Positions 41,455 to 52,990 of a stretch of 64,000 bases of DNA are shown here, in pieces. A program made the position numbers and the translations under genes. The notes below the pieces were generated by a model that had not been told where the DNA came from, ran no database searches, and saw nothing but the letters and a program-made list of their open reading frames with translations. The stretch lies in the NCBI GenBank assembly GCA_949316235.1, contig OX438747.1, positions 7,926,924 to 7,990,923 of the forward strand, read 5' to 3'. The number at the start of each line of letters is the position of its first letter. Position 1 is the stretch's first letter. This DNA comes from Oegoconia quadripuncta (taxonomy: Eukaryota; Arthropoda; Insecta; Lepidoptera; Autostichidae).

Positions 41455-42171
41455 CAGCAGCTTTCGACGTTAGCGTCAAAACAATATTGGTCCATTTGCG
41501 TCAAATTGGCAAGGTAAAAAAGCTTGACAAATGGGTGCCCCACGAACTCAATGATCGCCAGCGCGAAGTACGCGTCGAGACGTGCCTTGCACTGCTCAAC
41601 AGACACACAAATGAAGGAATTTTGAACCGCATTGTTACCTGCGATGAAAAATGGATTTTGTTTTTATAACCGCAAGCGCTCAGCAAGTTGGTTGCATCCT
41701 GGTTCAGCACCTAAACAATGCCCTAAACGAAAACTTATCCCTAGAAAAGTGATGGTCACTGTTTGGTAGTCTAGCGCCGGTGTAATTCATCACAGCTTCT
41801 TAGCAAACGGGATGAGCATTACTGCAGATGTGTACTGTGAAGAACTGAACACAATGATGGAGAAGCTGGCACATCTCCAACCAGCATTGGTCAATCGCTC
41901 CTCTCCACTGCTCCTGCACGACAATGCGCGACCTCATACTGCACAGCAGACGGTCTCCAAGTTGCAAGAACTGGGGTTGGAAGACTACTACTTTTTCCAG
42001 AATTTGGATAACTTCTTGGCAGGAAAAAAATTCAATACCCGAGAGGCAGTACAAAATGCCTTTGAAGAATTTGTTGCCTCCCGTTCAGCTGATTTCTTTA
42101 AGAAGGGCATCAATAAACTGCCACTACGTTGGCAAAGATGCATTGATTGCATGGGTGATTATTTCGATTAA
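41455..42171 (+). pseudogene. mariner transposase, degenerate
   Basis: Translated in two frames: KKLDKWVPHELNDRQREVRV, VTCDEKWILF (first catalytic D), a stop and frame change, then WWSSAGVIHHSFLANGMSIT-like sequence, LLLHDNARPHTAQQTVSKL (second catalytic D), DYYFFQNLDNFLAGKKFN and LPLRWQRCIDCMGDYFD. A short deletion removes the SPDL block before the third catalytic region. The C-terminal frame 41812-42171 is open for 119 codons. Fits mariner with a lost N-terminus. Confidence 0.88.
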
Positions 42172-42825
42172 TACAAATAAAAAATACATGAAAAAAATTC
42201 GTTTAAATTTTTTCATACAAAACGGCAATTTCATAGGTAAAGACCTAATATTAGGATTTTCAAATATGTTCAGCCGTTTTAGCATTGTAATGCCGCAGAC
42301 AGACTTCAAAGTTATGATACACCAAGTTTTGCGATGGTGATTAAAAATACAATATCATTTGCCGAATTACCGTCAAAAGCCCCGGTCAAAGTGCATGTAG
42401 TACTTGCCATCTAATACCAACCTTACCTAAGCTAAAATATTAATAGTAGGGGTATATTAGGTAGCGAGAAAATTAGGAAAATTTGCGATTTTAGATTCGT
42501 GTCAGGTGGTGTGAAGCACTCAGGAAAGGGGTTGACATTGACTCTTCATACGTAAAGCGAGCAACCAAGGCATATATTTCCCTTCCTGCGTCAGTCTTTC
42601 CAATATCTACCGAGATCGCATGTTTCATCTTCATTCATATAAAAAAAGTTATTAGGCAGGTTCCTAACGTCAGTACATATGGCATCATTGATTATTTACA
42701 TTAGATAGTTATATGTAGCGACAATCCATTGAAATAATAATGTAGCGAAAATCGCAAAAAAACAATAAGAGCAAACTTTAAGCCTCTAAGAGCTACACTT
42801 CTAAATAAATCAGCTCGGCGTCACT
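42172..42825. other. Intergenic, no gene seen
   Basis: AT-rich. 42190-42350 may be the 3' flank of the mariner. Confidence 0.35.
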
Positions 42826-42829
42826 GCAG

Positions 42830-43060
42830 CACATAAATAGCTCCAAGTCACAAGACAGACGAGGCGGCGGCGACAGAGACACACGGACGAAACCAGTGTG
42901 ATTGTGTGTTGGGCTGACATTACGGCATGATGGCCGCTCCGCTTGGCGCCAACCGCCCGCGTGTTATTTCCGACGCCATTACTCACACCGGCTTCGACTA
43001 ATTATAATATGCGAGCTCGCATCGCTCACGTTACACTGACCGCTTCTTACATAAATCCTG
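42830..43060 (+). promoter_or_regulatory. Candidate promoter / 5' UTR
   Basis: A TATA-like ATAAATA (42834-42840) is followed at about 25-30 nt by an A-rich start region and a GC-rich stretch (GACGAGGCGGCGGCGAC; GGCGCCAACCGCCCGCG). It lies upstream of the candidate coding exon at 43577. No transcript evidence is available from sequence alone. Confidence 0.25.
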
Positions 43061-43576
43061 TTTCAACCAAAAGACAAATTCGATAGCTTCCAGCGTGCAG
43101 TGCTGTCTGCTGCGACACAACAAGCTGTTTAGAAATTCAAGACACTTAAAAATTTCGATGAATTAATTCAATAATATTATTGTTTAGAAAGAATTTTCTG
43201 AAACATAACACACAAATTGACCATTGCTCGTTAGCGAATTCCTGGATCTGCGTCTGACTGGATCAATATGCTACAAATAGTTCCCCTAAATTAAACCATT
43301 TGACATCCAAAGAAACCGATGCTCGAAGCGTCTAAATCTGTGACGAGTGCGTTCAAATTTGATGTGCTCAAAAACACCTCACCGTGAACATAATCAACTT
43401 TGGTCCTCCTTCATTAAGTCATTCTTGAGTTATCAAAGTATAGCAGTGTATAACATTTCTTAAAATATTAACTGTCTTGTTTCTGCTAATTGATAGCGAG
43501 TCCGGGTGATAAGTGTTTCGGTGAGATCAGAGAGCTCTCGTCGGCGTCGTTGAATCGGTTCTTCTCTGTAAACAGC

Positions 43577-43686
43577 ATGGGCCGAGGCGTAGAGATGTGC
43601 GATATCGGAGCGCCCCCTGACACCAACTTCCATACTGATAGCGCCGAACAAACTATACGTGCCGTTTATAATAACACCTTCCTATA
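43577..43686 (+). CDS. Candidate first coding exon of an unrecognised gene
   Basis: The ATG at 43577 has a strong context (A at -3, G at +4) and opens 36 codons with balanced, GC3-richer codon use (VEMCDIGAPPDTNFHTDSAE, then QTIRAVYNNTFL). The frame would stop at 43685, but a strong donor, GTGAGT, sits at 43687-43692, leaving a phase-2 exon. Acceptor-like TTGTTTCTGCTAATTGATAG ends at 43496, so a 5' UTR intron is possible. No domain is recognised. The next exon lies beyond a Helitron or outside what I can trace. Confidence 0.35.
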
Positions 43687-43796
43687 GTGAGTTACCTAAG
43701 TACTTATTACTGAAGCAACGTTTTAATGTAGAAAATGCTTCAATCAAATTATCAAGTCTTAAGTCTTTATGTAATTCATTGAGATAGGTTTACCTA

Positions 43797-44208
43797 TCTA
43801 TATGGAAGCAGAAAGAACTGACTGACTGACCCAGAGATCATCGCACAGCTCAAACGTGTGGACCGATGTTGATGAAATTTGGTAGTTGTATTCTTTAGGT
43901 TACTTCAAGGCGCACTAAGAAGGCAAAGGGGGGAGAAATATATCAAACAAAAAAGTTGAAATCTCTGGAACCCAGGACATAGAAAGATAAAAAATTGGGA
44001 CATTTAGACTCTACTATGGAAATAAATCGTATTCCTCGTTATAATTCCTTCTAAAAACTTCGAAATATTTAAAATAAGATTAGGTTGAAAAATGCTAGAT
44101 GACACTAGCGGTATCAAAGCGCGCTATAGTTGTTTCTTTTGGTATGTATTACGTGACCGTGAAAAATTAGTTTTTATTGCGAAATCTAAGACGCGGGCAG
44201 AAAGCTAG
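43797..44208 (+). mobile_element. Non-autonomous Helitron
   Basis: 412 bp from TC (43797, after A) to CTAG (44205-44208, before T). Carries the ACTGACTGACTGACC motif near the 5' end, GTTGATGAAATTTGGTAG inside and ACGCGGGCAGAAAGCTAG at the 3' end. No coding. Confidence 0.75.
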
Positions 44209-44209
44209 T

Positions 44210-45405
44210 ATAACATTATATCCTCCCATCCTGCTACTGTTATTTACTGTGTTTTTTAATATTATGGTAACTCTACACTCTATTGTAAGCCTGTGTGGTA
44301 ACTTTACATAAAATGATATAGGCTCTCGTAACAAACAATTCTAAGAGGAAAACGATAGTTCTGAATATCGTCTCGTTAACCTTGAAGGAAGTCACGGGCG
44401 ATGTCTCACCTTCGCAACAAGGGTCAATGGTGTGACAGTGGTCACTTCTTTTTTCACCGTGACGCAAATGTGATCCGTGCCAAAAAAAAGCATACTATAA
44501 GTCGCTTACATCCATTTTTCATTCCCAAAGTATTGACACAGGACTGACCCGTGGACCTACGTGCTACCTGCCCGACTGTGCCAAGTTAAAAATATCGGTG
44601 GCCATCTTATCTACAACCCTGTACCTATTTGTATACTCGCTAGTCGTCACGATTATTCAAATGGTCCATATCAGTTTCAAAGTTTTTGGAGTTGAACGGG
44701 TGCCCTCTTGTTGATAAACCTTTGTTGATCGCGAGCCACCCGCCGCTATGTGGACCACCCGAGAGACGCTCGTGTAATCAATGTCGTAAATATCCGTGGC
44801 GCAATGGGATCATCCTCAACGTGCCGCACTAAGCCCTGATAAGCCTCGGATGCTTAATGTAATAGCTTCACATGACAGCAACCTGTTTAACTTTATTAAT
44901 CCTTGTTTGGAGACACATTGGAAACTCTCATACACAATAACAGTACCTACCTCTCTAGGTAGCTAGAGTTTTACCTACGGCGGCTTTTTCAGCCATTAAG
45001 ACGAGTCTAAATTCTAATAAACATCTAAGAAATGAGTAATTTATATTAAATGTTATGAAATCATTATTTCTTATCAATTATTACAAATCCATATAAAATA
45101 AATGACCTAGATTTTGAAACAAAGAGTGAGTCAGTTACTTGTTTGTCTTGCCATGTCATTGTGGAAATATTCATTACTGCCCAAAAAGGTATGCTCACTA
45201 GTTTAGTAATTTGGGTAGGTAGGGCAAACTTTATAGTAGTAGGTAATGTAATTCAATTATTATTCAAAATTTTTTGGGCACACAGGTTGAGAGGAATGTC
45301 TGCTAGATTTAATCCCGCATAGGTAGAACAGGCACAACTGAACTGGTTAGTTGTTTATTAGGTAGGGTGCGCCAAGCTAATTTGTTGAGTCGGGTAGCGG
45401 GACGA
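44210..45405. other. Intergenic, no gene seen
   Basis: AT-rich with no coding or clear repeat signal. Confidence 0.4.
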
Positions 45406-45640
45406 GAGGAGGGGGGCCGACAGGCATTCTGGGCTCAGCGACAAGTTGTCTGGCCGGGCGCGGTCGAGGCGGCGCGGGCGGCTCGCGCGGCGGCGGCGCC
45501 AGGCCGCGATCCGTGGGCTCAAGCCCCCGTCCCTCACCCACCGGACTATTATGGGCTTGCTTGACGCCGGCCTCCACCGCCCCCGCTTCGTGTCCCGCTG
45601 CGTCCGCGCCACCGGCTTCTCAGAAAATTATACCACAGAT
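45406..45640. promoter_or_regulatory. Isolated GC/CpG-rich island
   Basis: About 230 bp of very high GC between AT-rich flanks. Several overlapping open frames on both strands contradict one another and no domain is recognised. 45437-45452 is a one-mismatch BMP silencer-like site (AGCGAC-N5-GTCTG). Could be an unrecognised exon or a regulatory island. Confidence 0.3.
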
Positions 45641-46156
45641 ATTATGCTCTGACGCACACATGCATGCTACAGATGCACACTTATCAACGCTGATGCCAGT
45701 GCGCGTTGTATCTTTGACAGGAGAGTTTAATTTATGATGTGCTAGTGAGATGATTTCTTTAGATAATATTTCTAATAGGAATACGATGTCCATGTGTAGA
45801 GTATAGCGTCCGATAATAACATATCATAGGTTTACTAGTACCTACTCACAGCAATTGGTATCAATTTATCGCTAACTTAGGAGAATACCTAGTTTCTTAC
45901 AAATGACAATAGAGACAAAGACCATAGTGGTTATCTATTCTATGCGAGTAATGTTGGGTAGGTAGATTGTATATTTCGAAATACACTCTAGTAAGGTAAT
46001 GTCCTTGTCTTGGACACGAATGACTAATACTGAATATTCCTTGTAAAGAGATGCCGTGTGGTAGGTACCTACTCATTTATAGGTAAACTTTGCTTTTACA
46101 GCTTAAACTACTTACAACTTTGCGCTGAAATGGGTTCCATATTGAATTATACCGTA
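45641..46156. other. Intergenic, no gene seen
   Basis: AT-rich with no coding signal. Confidence 0.4.
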
Positions 46157-46533
46157 TACTGGAATAGTTTATTTACCGTAAGGAAAAAATAGGGCATATT
46201 AGGTAAATGAAATAGAAGCTATTGGCATAGGCAGTTTAATTATTTTTTTCAAAACCGCACGTGCTGGGCTGATTTTGATATGCGACTGGCGTCATTCTTA
46301 GGGTTCCTATCAAGCGAAATTTATTTGGAACTCATATTTTCTCCAAGTTTTCTTTATTTAATTTAATGATGTAATTATGTGGAATAGACTATAAACGCGA
46401 CCGTCATATGGCACAATTAAACCTTTATTCGATTACGGTTTCGAAAAAAAAATTAAACTACCTACCTATGCCATGCCTTCTATTTCACTTACCTAATAAT
46501 CATTTTCCTTACGGTAAAAAAACTCATCCAGCA
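46157..46533. mobile_element. MITE family A, complete copy 4
   Basis: 377 bp with inverted ends of about 70 bp (TACTGGAATAGTTTATTTACCGTAAGG... against ...CCTTACGGTAAAAAAACTCATCCAGCA). The interior has GATATGCGACTGGCG and GCGACCGTCATATGGCACAAT. This is the reference copy of the family. No ORF. Confidence 0.85.
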
Positions 46534-46779
46534 TGTTCCCGATCGTATTTAAAATCGGTCAGTGGTAATTATGCTGTCACTGAAACATAATAAAAGCTAT
46601 TGCAAATGTGTAAGAACAATCGCCTGCATGTCAAATTAAATGTAGGTAGGTAGGTATTACATTTACTAACTGTTGCCCGTACTTTGTCCGCGTGGACAAC
46701 TGGATATGTTCAAGGTACCTACCTACTCTTTCAAAATCACTGTTTTAAAATTATCTATTAGATAGATATTGCTATACAA

Positions 46780-46850
46780 AAAGGTCACGGGTTCGAATCC
46801 CGTTAGGTGCATGTTTATATGATGAATACGGACGGATACTTTTCAATTAT
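46780..46850 (+). repeat. SINE family 1, fragment
   Basis: B box (GGTTCGAATCCCG) followed by GCATGTTTATATGATGAATACGGAC. Head and tail are lost. Confidence 0.55.
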
Positions 46851-46859
46851 CAGACTATC

Positions 46860-47568
46860 CAACTCATTGTGTATGTATGTATGTATGTTTGTTATCTCTT
46901 CACGCCTAACCATGGATTATTTGAAAAGGTATGCAGATAGAGTTGTTGAGTGGTAGACGATGCATAGATAGAGAATGGGGCACCTTACTGAAGTAGACTG
47001 TTTTGCTAATTTTTGGAGGATTAATTATTCCATTGCATTTTGCGTAAAATTATCTGATACCATTGATCTGATAGCAAATCAAAAATTATTCAGTAACGCT
47101 TAGGGTAATTTTAAAGTCACAATAAACTAGTACTTTTGAAACTCGAACCCTGATGACCATCATACTATATTGGGTTATTTTTAATAAGTCGTTGATACCA
47201 AAGGGTTTGCATTGTAGGTACCTACTCATGATTACAAACAACTTTCCCAAAGAAACAATCTTTTTAACATTATTTTCTATTTTTTAAAATTTTTGTATAA
47301 ATTAATAACAAGAGTTCATTATAAAAACTTTTTCCACTGAAACAATATTTTTTTAGCCGCCCGCGCCGTGCGTGACTACAGAGTAGGTTTACTCTGTAGC
47401 GTAGGTAGGTACGTAGTACTAAACGTAACGGTGGCGTATTATTTAATTTACAGGATTTAAAAAAATATTTTAAAAAAATTGTTTTTTTTTTTTGCGAAAT
47501 TTGTTTGTAATCATTGTTTGTAAACATATATACCCTTTGGTATCAACAATTAATTAAAAGTAACACTA
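46860..47568. other. Intergenic with a dispersed repeat
   Basis: 46965-47035 matches the ACTGAAGTCGG...TTGTTTTGC repeat of 29800 and 57960. The rest is AT-rich. Confidence 0.4.
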
Positions 47569-47806
47569 TACAGGTGAAATTTAATTCGTGTAGTTAATTC
47601 GTGATTATGAACTTTCCACTAGGCACCATAGACGAATTCAGCCGAAAATTGTTGGACTTCCATACTAAATGTGGTTTCAGAATGGTTTAACTTATATTGG
47701 TACTTAATCGATCGCATTCGACTATGGTTGCTTGGCAAAAGTTGTTCGTAATCAAAAGCGGCGTCATCAGTTAATGGGAATTTCACGAATTGAAATTCAC
47801 CCCGTA
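47569..47806. mobile_element. MITE family B, complete copy
   Basis: 238 bp, ends TACAGGTGAAATTTAATTC and (reversed) GAATTGAAATTCACCCCGTA. Interior TTCAGCCGAAAATTGTTGGACTT as in the other copies. Confidence 0.75.
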
Positions 47807-47931
47807 TAAAGAATTAGATTAGGTAGATTTCTGGTTCATCTAATAGCAAGGTAGGTAGGGACAATCATAAAGACGGCTGTGTTTGTAGCGTCATAGGTGC
47901 GGCGAGATAGGCTACACTTTACTCTACTCAC

Positions 47932-47997
47932 GCGCCGCTTGGCATCCTTGTCCGTGATTGAATCGAACTGATACGTTTGCATCGTGTGAGTAATCAT
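47932..47997 (-). CDS. Candidate short coding exon
   Basis: On the minus strand an open stretch encodes QTYQFDSITDKDAKRR with coding-like codon choice and runs into a strong donor (GTGAGTAGAG, from 47931). The ATG at 47997 or 47982 could start it, or the frame could be an internal exon since it stays open upstream for 13 more codons. No homology is recognised. Confidence 0.2.
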
Positions 47998-48030
47998 CAA
48001 CACAAAGAAAATAAATCGTGGACACGTCAC

Positions 48031-49307
48031 ACAGGCTTAGATAGCTATGTCCGTAGGTATACGCGAGGACTGTTCACGCACCTCAATATTATAAGTAGAT
48101 ACCTACGTTTGTGTAGAAATGTGCACCACATACTCACGTTATTGTGTATGTTGTGTACACGCACACCAGTCTAGATAATTTATCGGAGAACGCTGCTCGA
48201 CCGCTCTGTGGTAACTTAAGTAGTTGTCGAGGTGGGTCGCGCTTTATATGGACACTTGTCTAATCCACCGAATAAATTACCATTGGACCTAGGTTTCTCC
48301 TGAATTGTTAAGTAAATGTAATTAGGTTGCAAATATTTCTTAACGCAAAACTACTTAGGGAAAATAAATAAACTTGTTCTTTGTTTAATTGTTGTTACTA
48401 TAATTTAATAATTAGTGTTAATAACACTTGCCATTTTTTATAAGATTAGGTAGGTATCTAGTAATGGCAAAAGTAACCTTATTAGTTCATTTACTGTTGT
48501 AATTGTCCCTTTATGTACCTACATTATGCATCGGCTAGGCATGGGTGGGAAATGGACGCATGCACGCACAAGCATAAAGAAAGTGGCGCTTGCGCAGCCG
48601 TGCATGTTCTGAAATGTGGCGCCCAAACCACATTTACACCTCGAGCTTTAGCTTTCGTTACCATACACATATTACGCAATTCAGAGAAACGTTAATTTGT
48701 TCATCGCAGTATTAAGTGACAGAATAAAGTTTATTTAATTAGCTATTAGCTAAAATAGAATAACTAGTCTTAGTGGTTTTTCAACTTGGAAATCTAAACT
48801 AATAAGGACACCTACTTACTAAACTAAAAATGTACGTTTTGAAATAACTTTTAAATTAACCTATACCGTAATAAATATATTATAGTTATTTACATCTGTG
48901 TTGGCCCGCGACGTCGTGTTTCACTGCAGATCCGACTGGACTCTACATTTACAGAAACTAAATGAAATATTTCAGATGCCTATTTTGATAATTTAATCCC
49001 TTTAATATTGTAGGTTAACAAGCGAGTGGTTTTAATTTTAATATTGTCATCTAATTAATCCAACAAATTGTTATTCATTCATATTATACTTCGGTAAATA
49101 CCTTTAATAGTTACAAAACCTGGATTTTCCATGATAATAAACCTCAGTTTTCCAAGCAGTGATCACATTAGTTCCGATTCCAAGGAAATTTGTTCAATAT
49201 ATTACGTATTATATGTTTATTGTTACACAAACAACGATACTTCGTTATCATTACGCTTTGTTTTGTTTCCCATTATGTTGAATCATAAAGTTACAATAAC
49301 GAGCAAT
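48031..49307. other. Intergenic, no gene seen
   Basis: AT-rich with a GC-richer patch at 48520-48650 that lacks coding signal. Confidence 0.4.
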
Positions 49308-49450
49308 TAGGCCCGTATTAATCAACTATTCTCAAGATTGAGATGACCTTAAGTTGACGCTTGAGAATCTGTTGCATATTAAAACAGTATCAATAAAAAT
49401 AGTATTGAGACTGAGACGCGATCTCAATCTCAAGATCGATTTACTACTAC
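49308..49450 (+). mobile_element. MITE family D, diverged copy
   Basis: Starts TTAGGCCCGTATTAATCAACT like 32949, with internal palindromes around CTCAAG/CTTGAG and GAGATCGCG/CGCGATCTC-type arms. The right end is lost or diverged. Confidence 0.5.
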
Positions 49451-49774
49451 GACCCTTTGTAGGTTACAGTACAGCTGTGTAAACAAGAATACTTCTAATA
49501 TCCAAAACTATCGTATGTATGACAAGATCCTATTAAAGAGGATGTCATTACATTCTTGACACCCTGTACCTATATCGGAAAAAAACGGAAAAGTTGTATA
49601 TTTTTTTATTTTATAATAGCATAATATTTATAACGCAGTTTTATATTGAGGCACTGACAGATGTTATAAAATGTGTAAGTGTCCTGAACATTTCACATCT
49701 GAGTTTGTATATAAAAGGTTCTTGGAGATTACTCTCTCGATCATTCTGAAAAAAGGTGCCACGTCTCTTTTTTT
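49451..49774. other. Intergenic
   Basis: Contains a TTGACACCCTGTA terminus (49556-49568), the reverse of the TACAGGGTGTC end at 22428. No gene. Confidence 0.35.
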
Positions 49775-50115
49775 CGTCTTTTTTTTTTATGCACGATGGG
49801 TTCGTACTTGGCCTTAATCACACTTGATGTTAAGTGAAGATGAGGTCGAAGGTGGAAGCGTACTGACCCGGAAACCCCAATACATTTGGGGGACTGGCTA
49901 TCTTATCTCTGACAACCGGAACACAACAATGCTATTAACATTGCTGCTTGGCGGCAGATTTAGATAAGATGGTGGTAGCTAGCCAGGCGGACATTTTAAA
50001 ATGCCCTACCACCAACCAAACCGAGTACTTAAACATGTACCCCGCTGGGGATCGAACCCGCGACCTCCGAATCGTAAACCTAATGTTGTTTACATTGAGC
50101 CACGGTGGCGGTTAA
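49775..50115 (-). mobile_element. Bm1-like tRNA-derived SINE, full length
   Basis: On the minus strand it begins with a tRNA-like head (CCGTGGCTCAATG A-box region; GGTTCGATCCC B box at about 50047-50057), continues with the body (ACCACCATCTTATCTAAATC, CCGCCAAGCAGCAATG, CCGGTTGTCAGAG), then GACCTCATCTTCACTTAACA, and ends in an A-rich tail (49775-49790). About 340 bp. It supplies the frame of reference for fragments at 18831, 19040 and 60437. Confidence 0.8.
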
Positions 50116-51195
50116 AACGTTTAAGATTACTTAGCTATAAAAAAGTAAAGAGATCAATTAAAGAGTTAAGTCTAAGTGAATAAAAGAAAACGAGTGACTT
50201 TGCCGTTAAACATTTTGTAACAAATTATAAATTTGAAATTTTACAGTCCGTATACGAGCTTATAAAGTAACCATAATTTCTTCGCTCTAAGCTCTTGTAA
50301 GTGCCAAGATATAGGTTCGCGATAATCCGTTGAAAGATTCCAGAAAAGGCGTTTACGGCAGTGTTGCTTAGTGCTCAACTTGGTGACGGCACTGCCATGC
50401 CCCCAGATTTTAGTACAACAATAAAATTCATACTTTTCTGAATTGTACAATATGTGCAAGCAAGTTTTATACTTGTGGCATAGTTGAAGTCGATAGTTAT
50501 GTAGTTCCTCAGATAAATAGCTGTGACAGACACACGGACGTTAGACCTACAAGCGACGCTAAAGGATTGATGTACCATTGAGGTACAGAACCTGAAGGAA
50601 TTTGGAGTAGGTGTGAAATTATATATTATGTCTGTGGTTATATTGTAGATTTCAGGCGCTGTCGAATCAATTAAGTACAAAGGCATTCCTGAGGGCCTAT
50701 TAAGTTCACAAGCACGCAACCAGCGAACCGTTGAAGGTTGAATTCTCGAGTTACGCTGACACATAGGTACCTATAACAATATCCACACTTGAACAACCAC
50801 GACCACTCATTGACACGACTGACGTGACCAATCACTACGATATTTTTTAGTTCTTTTTATTCGATTTGATCGACATTGGAGTAATAGAGTAAAACTTTAA
50901 GTAAGGTACCAACTACTATGTCTATTTTAATTAATTAGTTTCTAGAGTTTCAAATACAGATTTGCAGTAAATTGTTTTAATAAACTCTGTTTACTCAAAC
51001 ACAGATCCAATTTCTAGAGATTACCTCTAGGGAATCTGTATAATGTAAATCTGAGAAGGGAATCAAATTTTTCACACTTTATCAAACTCTGCCAGGTAAT
51101 CTGAAGATTAATCACTCTTAACTGATATACCTATTTTAATGGTAACATAATAATATATGAAATAATGCCTTAGTAAAAGTAGGCAAACTCAACAG
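50116..51195. other. Intergenic, no gene accepted
   Basis: A 129-codon open frame on the minus strand (50764-50375) shows no domain. Its end (GGCATGGCAGTGCCGTCACC) looks like a dispersed repeat. Confidence 0.35.
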
Positions 51196-51860
51196 TGTTC
51201 ATGCCTCTACTTTATTCATTGTCCAAAAAAGACTATTAGTGATACATGTAGACCCAACTTCATAAAGAATAATATTTTGACCTTGCCATGCATCCAGTTG
51301 CTTGAGATTTGCAAATTTGTACTTAGTCATCCCGAGCTATACACCAAACAGGAAGACCTGAAAATGCCATATTCACTAAGACCCTCTCGAAAAAAATCAA
51401 TTGGTTCCACCAAGGTCTAACCTAAAAATGCATTCGTCCGGCTAACTGTCTATGTTATATAGAATATTTTATAAGTTACCTAATTACATTAAAAACGAAG
51501 CGAAAGATAAGAAATTCATGCAATTATTAAAACAACTATTAATAAAAAAATGCTATTACACAATAAATGAATACATGACCGACAACTCTAAAAATTAAAT
51601 AATAAATAAATAATAATATAAATAAATAATAATATAATTCGAATACAATGGTAAAAATACATATGATGTACACTAACAATCTAGCTAGTAAATGTGAATA
51701 ATGAATTAAGAATAGGTACCTAATAAGTAATTATTTAAATTATGCATGCTACTCCCTCATGTTGCTGTGCCTTCATAAGGTCCTTATTGATACAGTACAC
51801 ATTAATAACATCAAAACAAAACATAAAGAATGCAATAAATTATTCGAGTTTGGAAATTTC
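51196..51860 (+). pseudogene. CR1/jockey-group LINE C-terminus and 3' UTR
   Basis: 51450-51595 reads YRIFYKLPNYIKNEAKDKKF, MQLLKQLLIKKCYYTINEYM and TDN, then a stop. This is the C-terminal block of the same LINE group as 974-2115. Upstream, reading frames are broken. Downstream is an AT-rich 3' UTR with GCTACTCCCTCATGTTGCTG and AATAAA near 51833. Confidence 0.75.
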
Positions 51861-51892
51861 TAACTACTAAAAATATGATACTTATATATTTT

Positions 51893-52430
51893 TACCCGAT
51901 TACCCCAGGAAGAAGGGTAATGGTTTTCGGGTGTATGTAGATTTCTGTGTTACCTCCTGTCTACTTGCTTGACGCATTTTGATGTGCAAGGTACCGTTAG
52001 ATTCATCTTGAAACACTGGGGTGTTTCATAGGACAATGAAATCTAATGTAAATAATTCGACATGGCGCCCACATAATACAAAATATACTGTCGAGTATTG
52101 TGGTTTTTAAATAACTTAAATATTTCATTGTTATTTTGTTCACTAGCAGGGGTTGTTTAACTTTATTAAAATAGACCCATTATTTTCCAGAATTTTACCA
52201 TACTGTCCCAGGAAGGAGGTTAATGTTTTTCGAGTGAATGTGTGTAAGTATGTATGTATCTAGATTTCTACGTTTCATCCTGTAGTCTAAACGGCTTCAC
52301 CTATTTTGAAATGCAAGGTGTCGATCTATTCGTTTTCATAGGAAACATTTTAGGGTAATAAATCCAACATGGCGCCAACAAAATACAAAATATGCTGTCG
52401 GGTTATGGTTTTTAAATAACTTAAATTGTT
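51893..52430. repeat. Diverged direct duplication
   Basis: Two copies of a unit of about 240 bp (51900-52135 and 52192-52430) share CCAGGAAG, TTTTCG, AGATTTCT, GATGTGCAAGGTA/ATGCAAGGTG, CAACATGGCGCC, AATACAAAATATACTG and GGTTTTTAAATAACTTAAAT. No coding. Probably a dispersed repeat duplicated in tandem. Confidence 0.7.
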
Positions 52431-52730
52431 ATTAGAATAGCATTGCAATTGCAAAATAGAGAGCGAAATATTCGCATATTTGTACTCCTACACCTGCGTA
52501 GATAGATATTTACTTAGTCTGATTTTTTATTACATACATTTCATGATGTGACCATGTTAATAAATTTATCCCACTGTTATCGATAAAAAATACGATAAAA
52601 TATATAGATTGGCTATGAATTCGTGAAAACAAATAAACAACGACGGAATTGTGTAATACAATATCTATTAAACAATAATAGATGTTAAATTAATTTTACA
52701 TTAGCTATTTTGAGAATTATTATTTGACGA

Positions 52731-52990
52731 CCTGTTTGGTGTAGTGGTTAGCAACTCTGACCACTATACCAAAAGGTTGCGGGTTCGAATCCCGCTAGGG
52801 GCATATGTTTGTGTGATGAATACGGACACGTGTACCCGAGTTATGGATGTTTTCATTTATAATAAGTATTTATTTACAAAAAAAAATGTATTTATTTAGT
52901 ATATCAACCATCTGGTATCCACAACACAAGTAGTTGCTTACTGTGGAACTAGATGGCGCTGTGTTGTATGTCTAAGGGTATTTATTTATT
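52731..52990 (+). mobile_element. SINE family 1, full length
   Basis: tRNA-like head with A box (TGGTGTAGTGGTTAGCAAC, 52738-52756) and B box (GGTTCGAATCC, 52783-52793), the body (GATGAATACGGACACGTG, GAGTTATGGATGT, CAACCATCTGGTATCCACAA) and the 3' end ACTAGATGGCGCTGTG with a TATT-type tail. This is the best sense-strand copy of the family. Confidence 0.88.

Noticed and set aside
42853..42868. CAGAC-N5-GGCGGC near the candidate promoter
   Set aside because: On the reverse strand the first half reads GCCGCC, which breaks GRCGNC at the R position.
48640..48660. Scattered TAGG/GTAGG words across the window as telomeric TTAGG repeats
   Set aside because: No tandem (TTAGG)n array is present; these are common short words of lepidopteran intergenic DNA.
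50531..50546. CAGAC-N5-GACGTT
   Set aside because: One mismatch to the silencer element (last base of the Mad half), in no GC-rich context.
50375..50764. 129-codon minus-strand frame
   Set aside because: No domain; part of it resembles a dispersed repeat (GGCATGGCAGTGCCGTCACC).
52738..52800. tRNA-like sequence with A and B boxes
   Set aside because: It is the head of a SINE: the 3' half of the cloverleaf continues into the SINE body and the same unit recurs many times.
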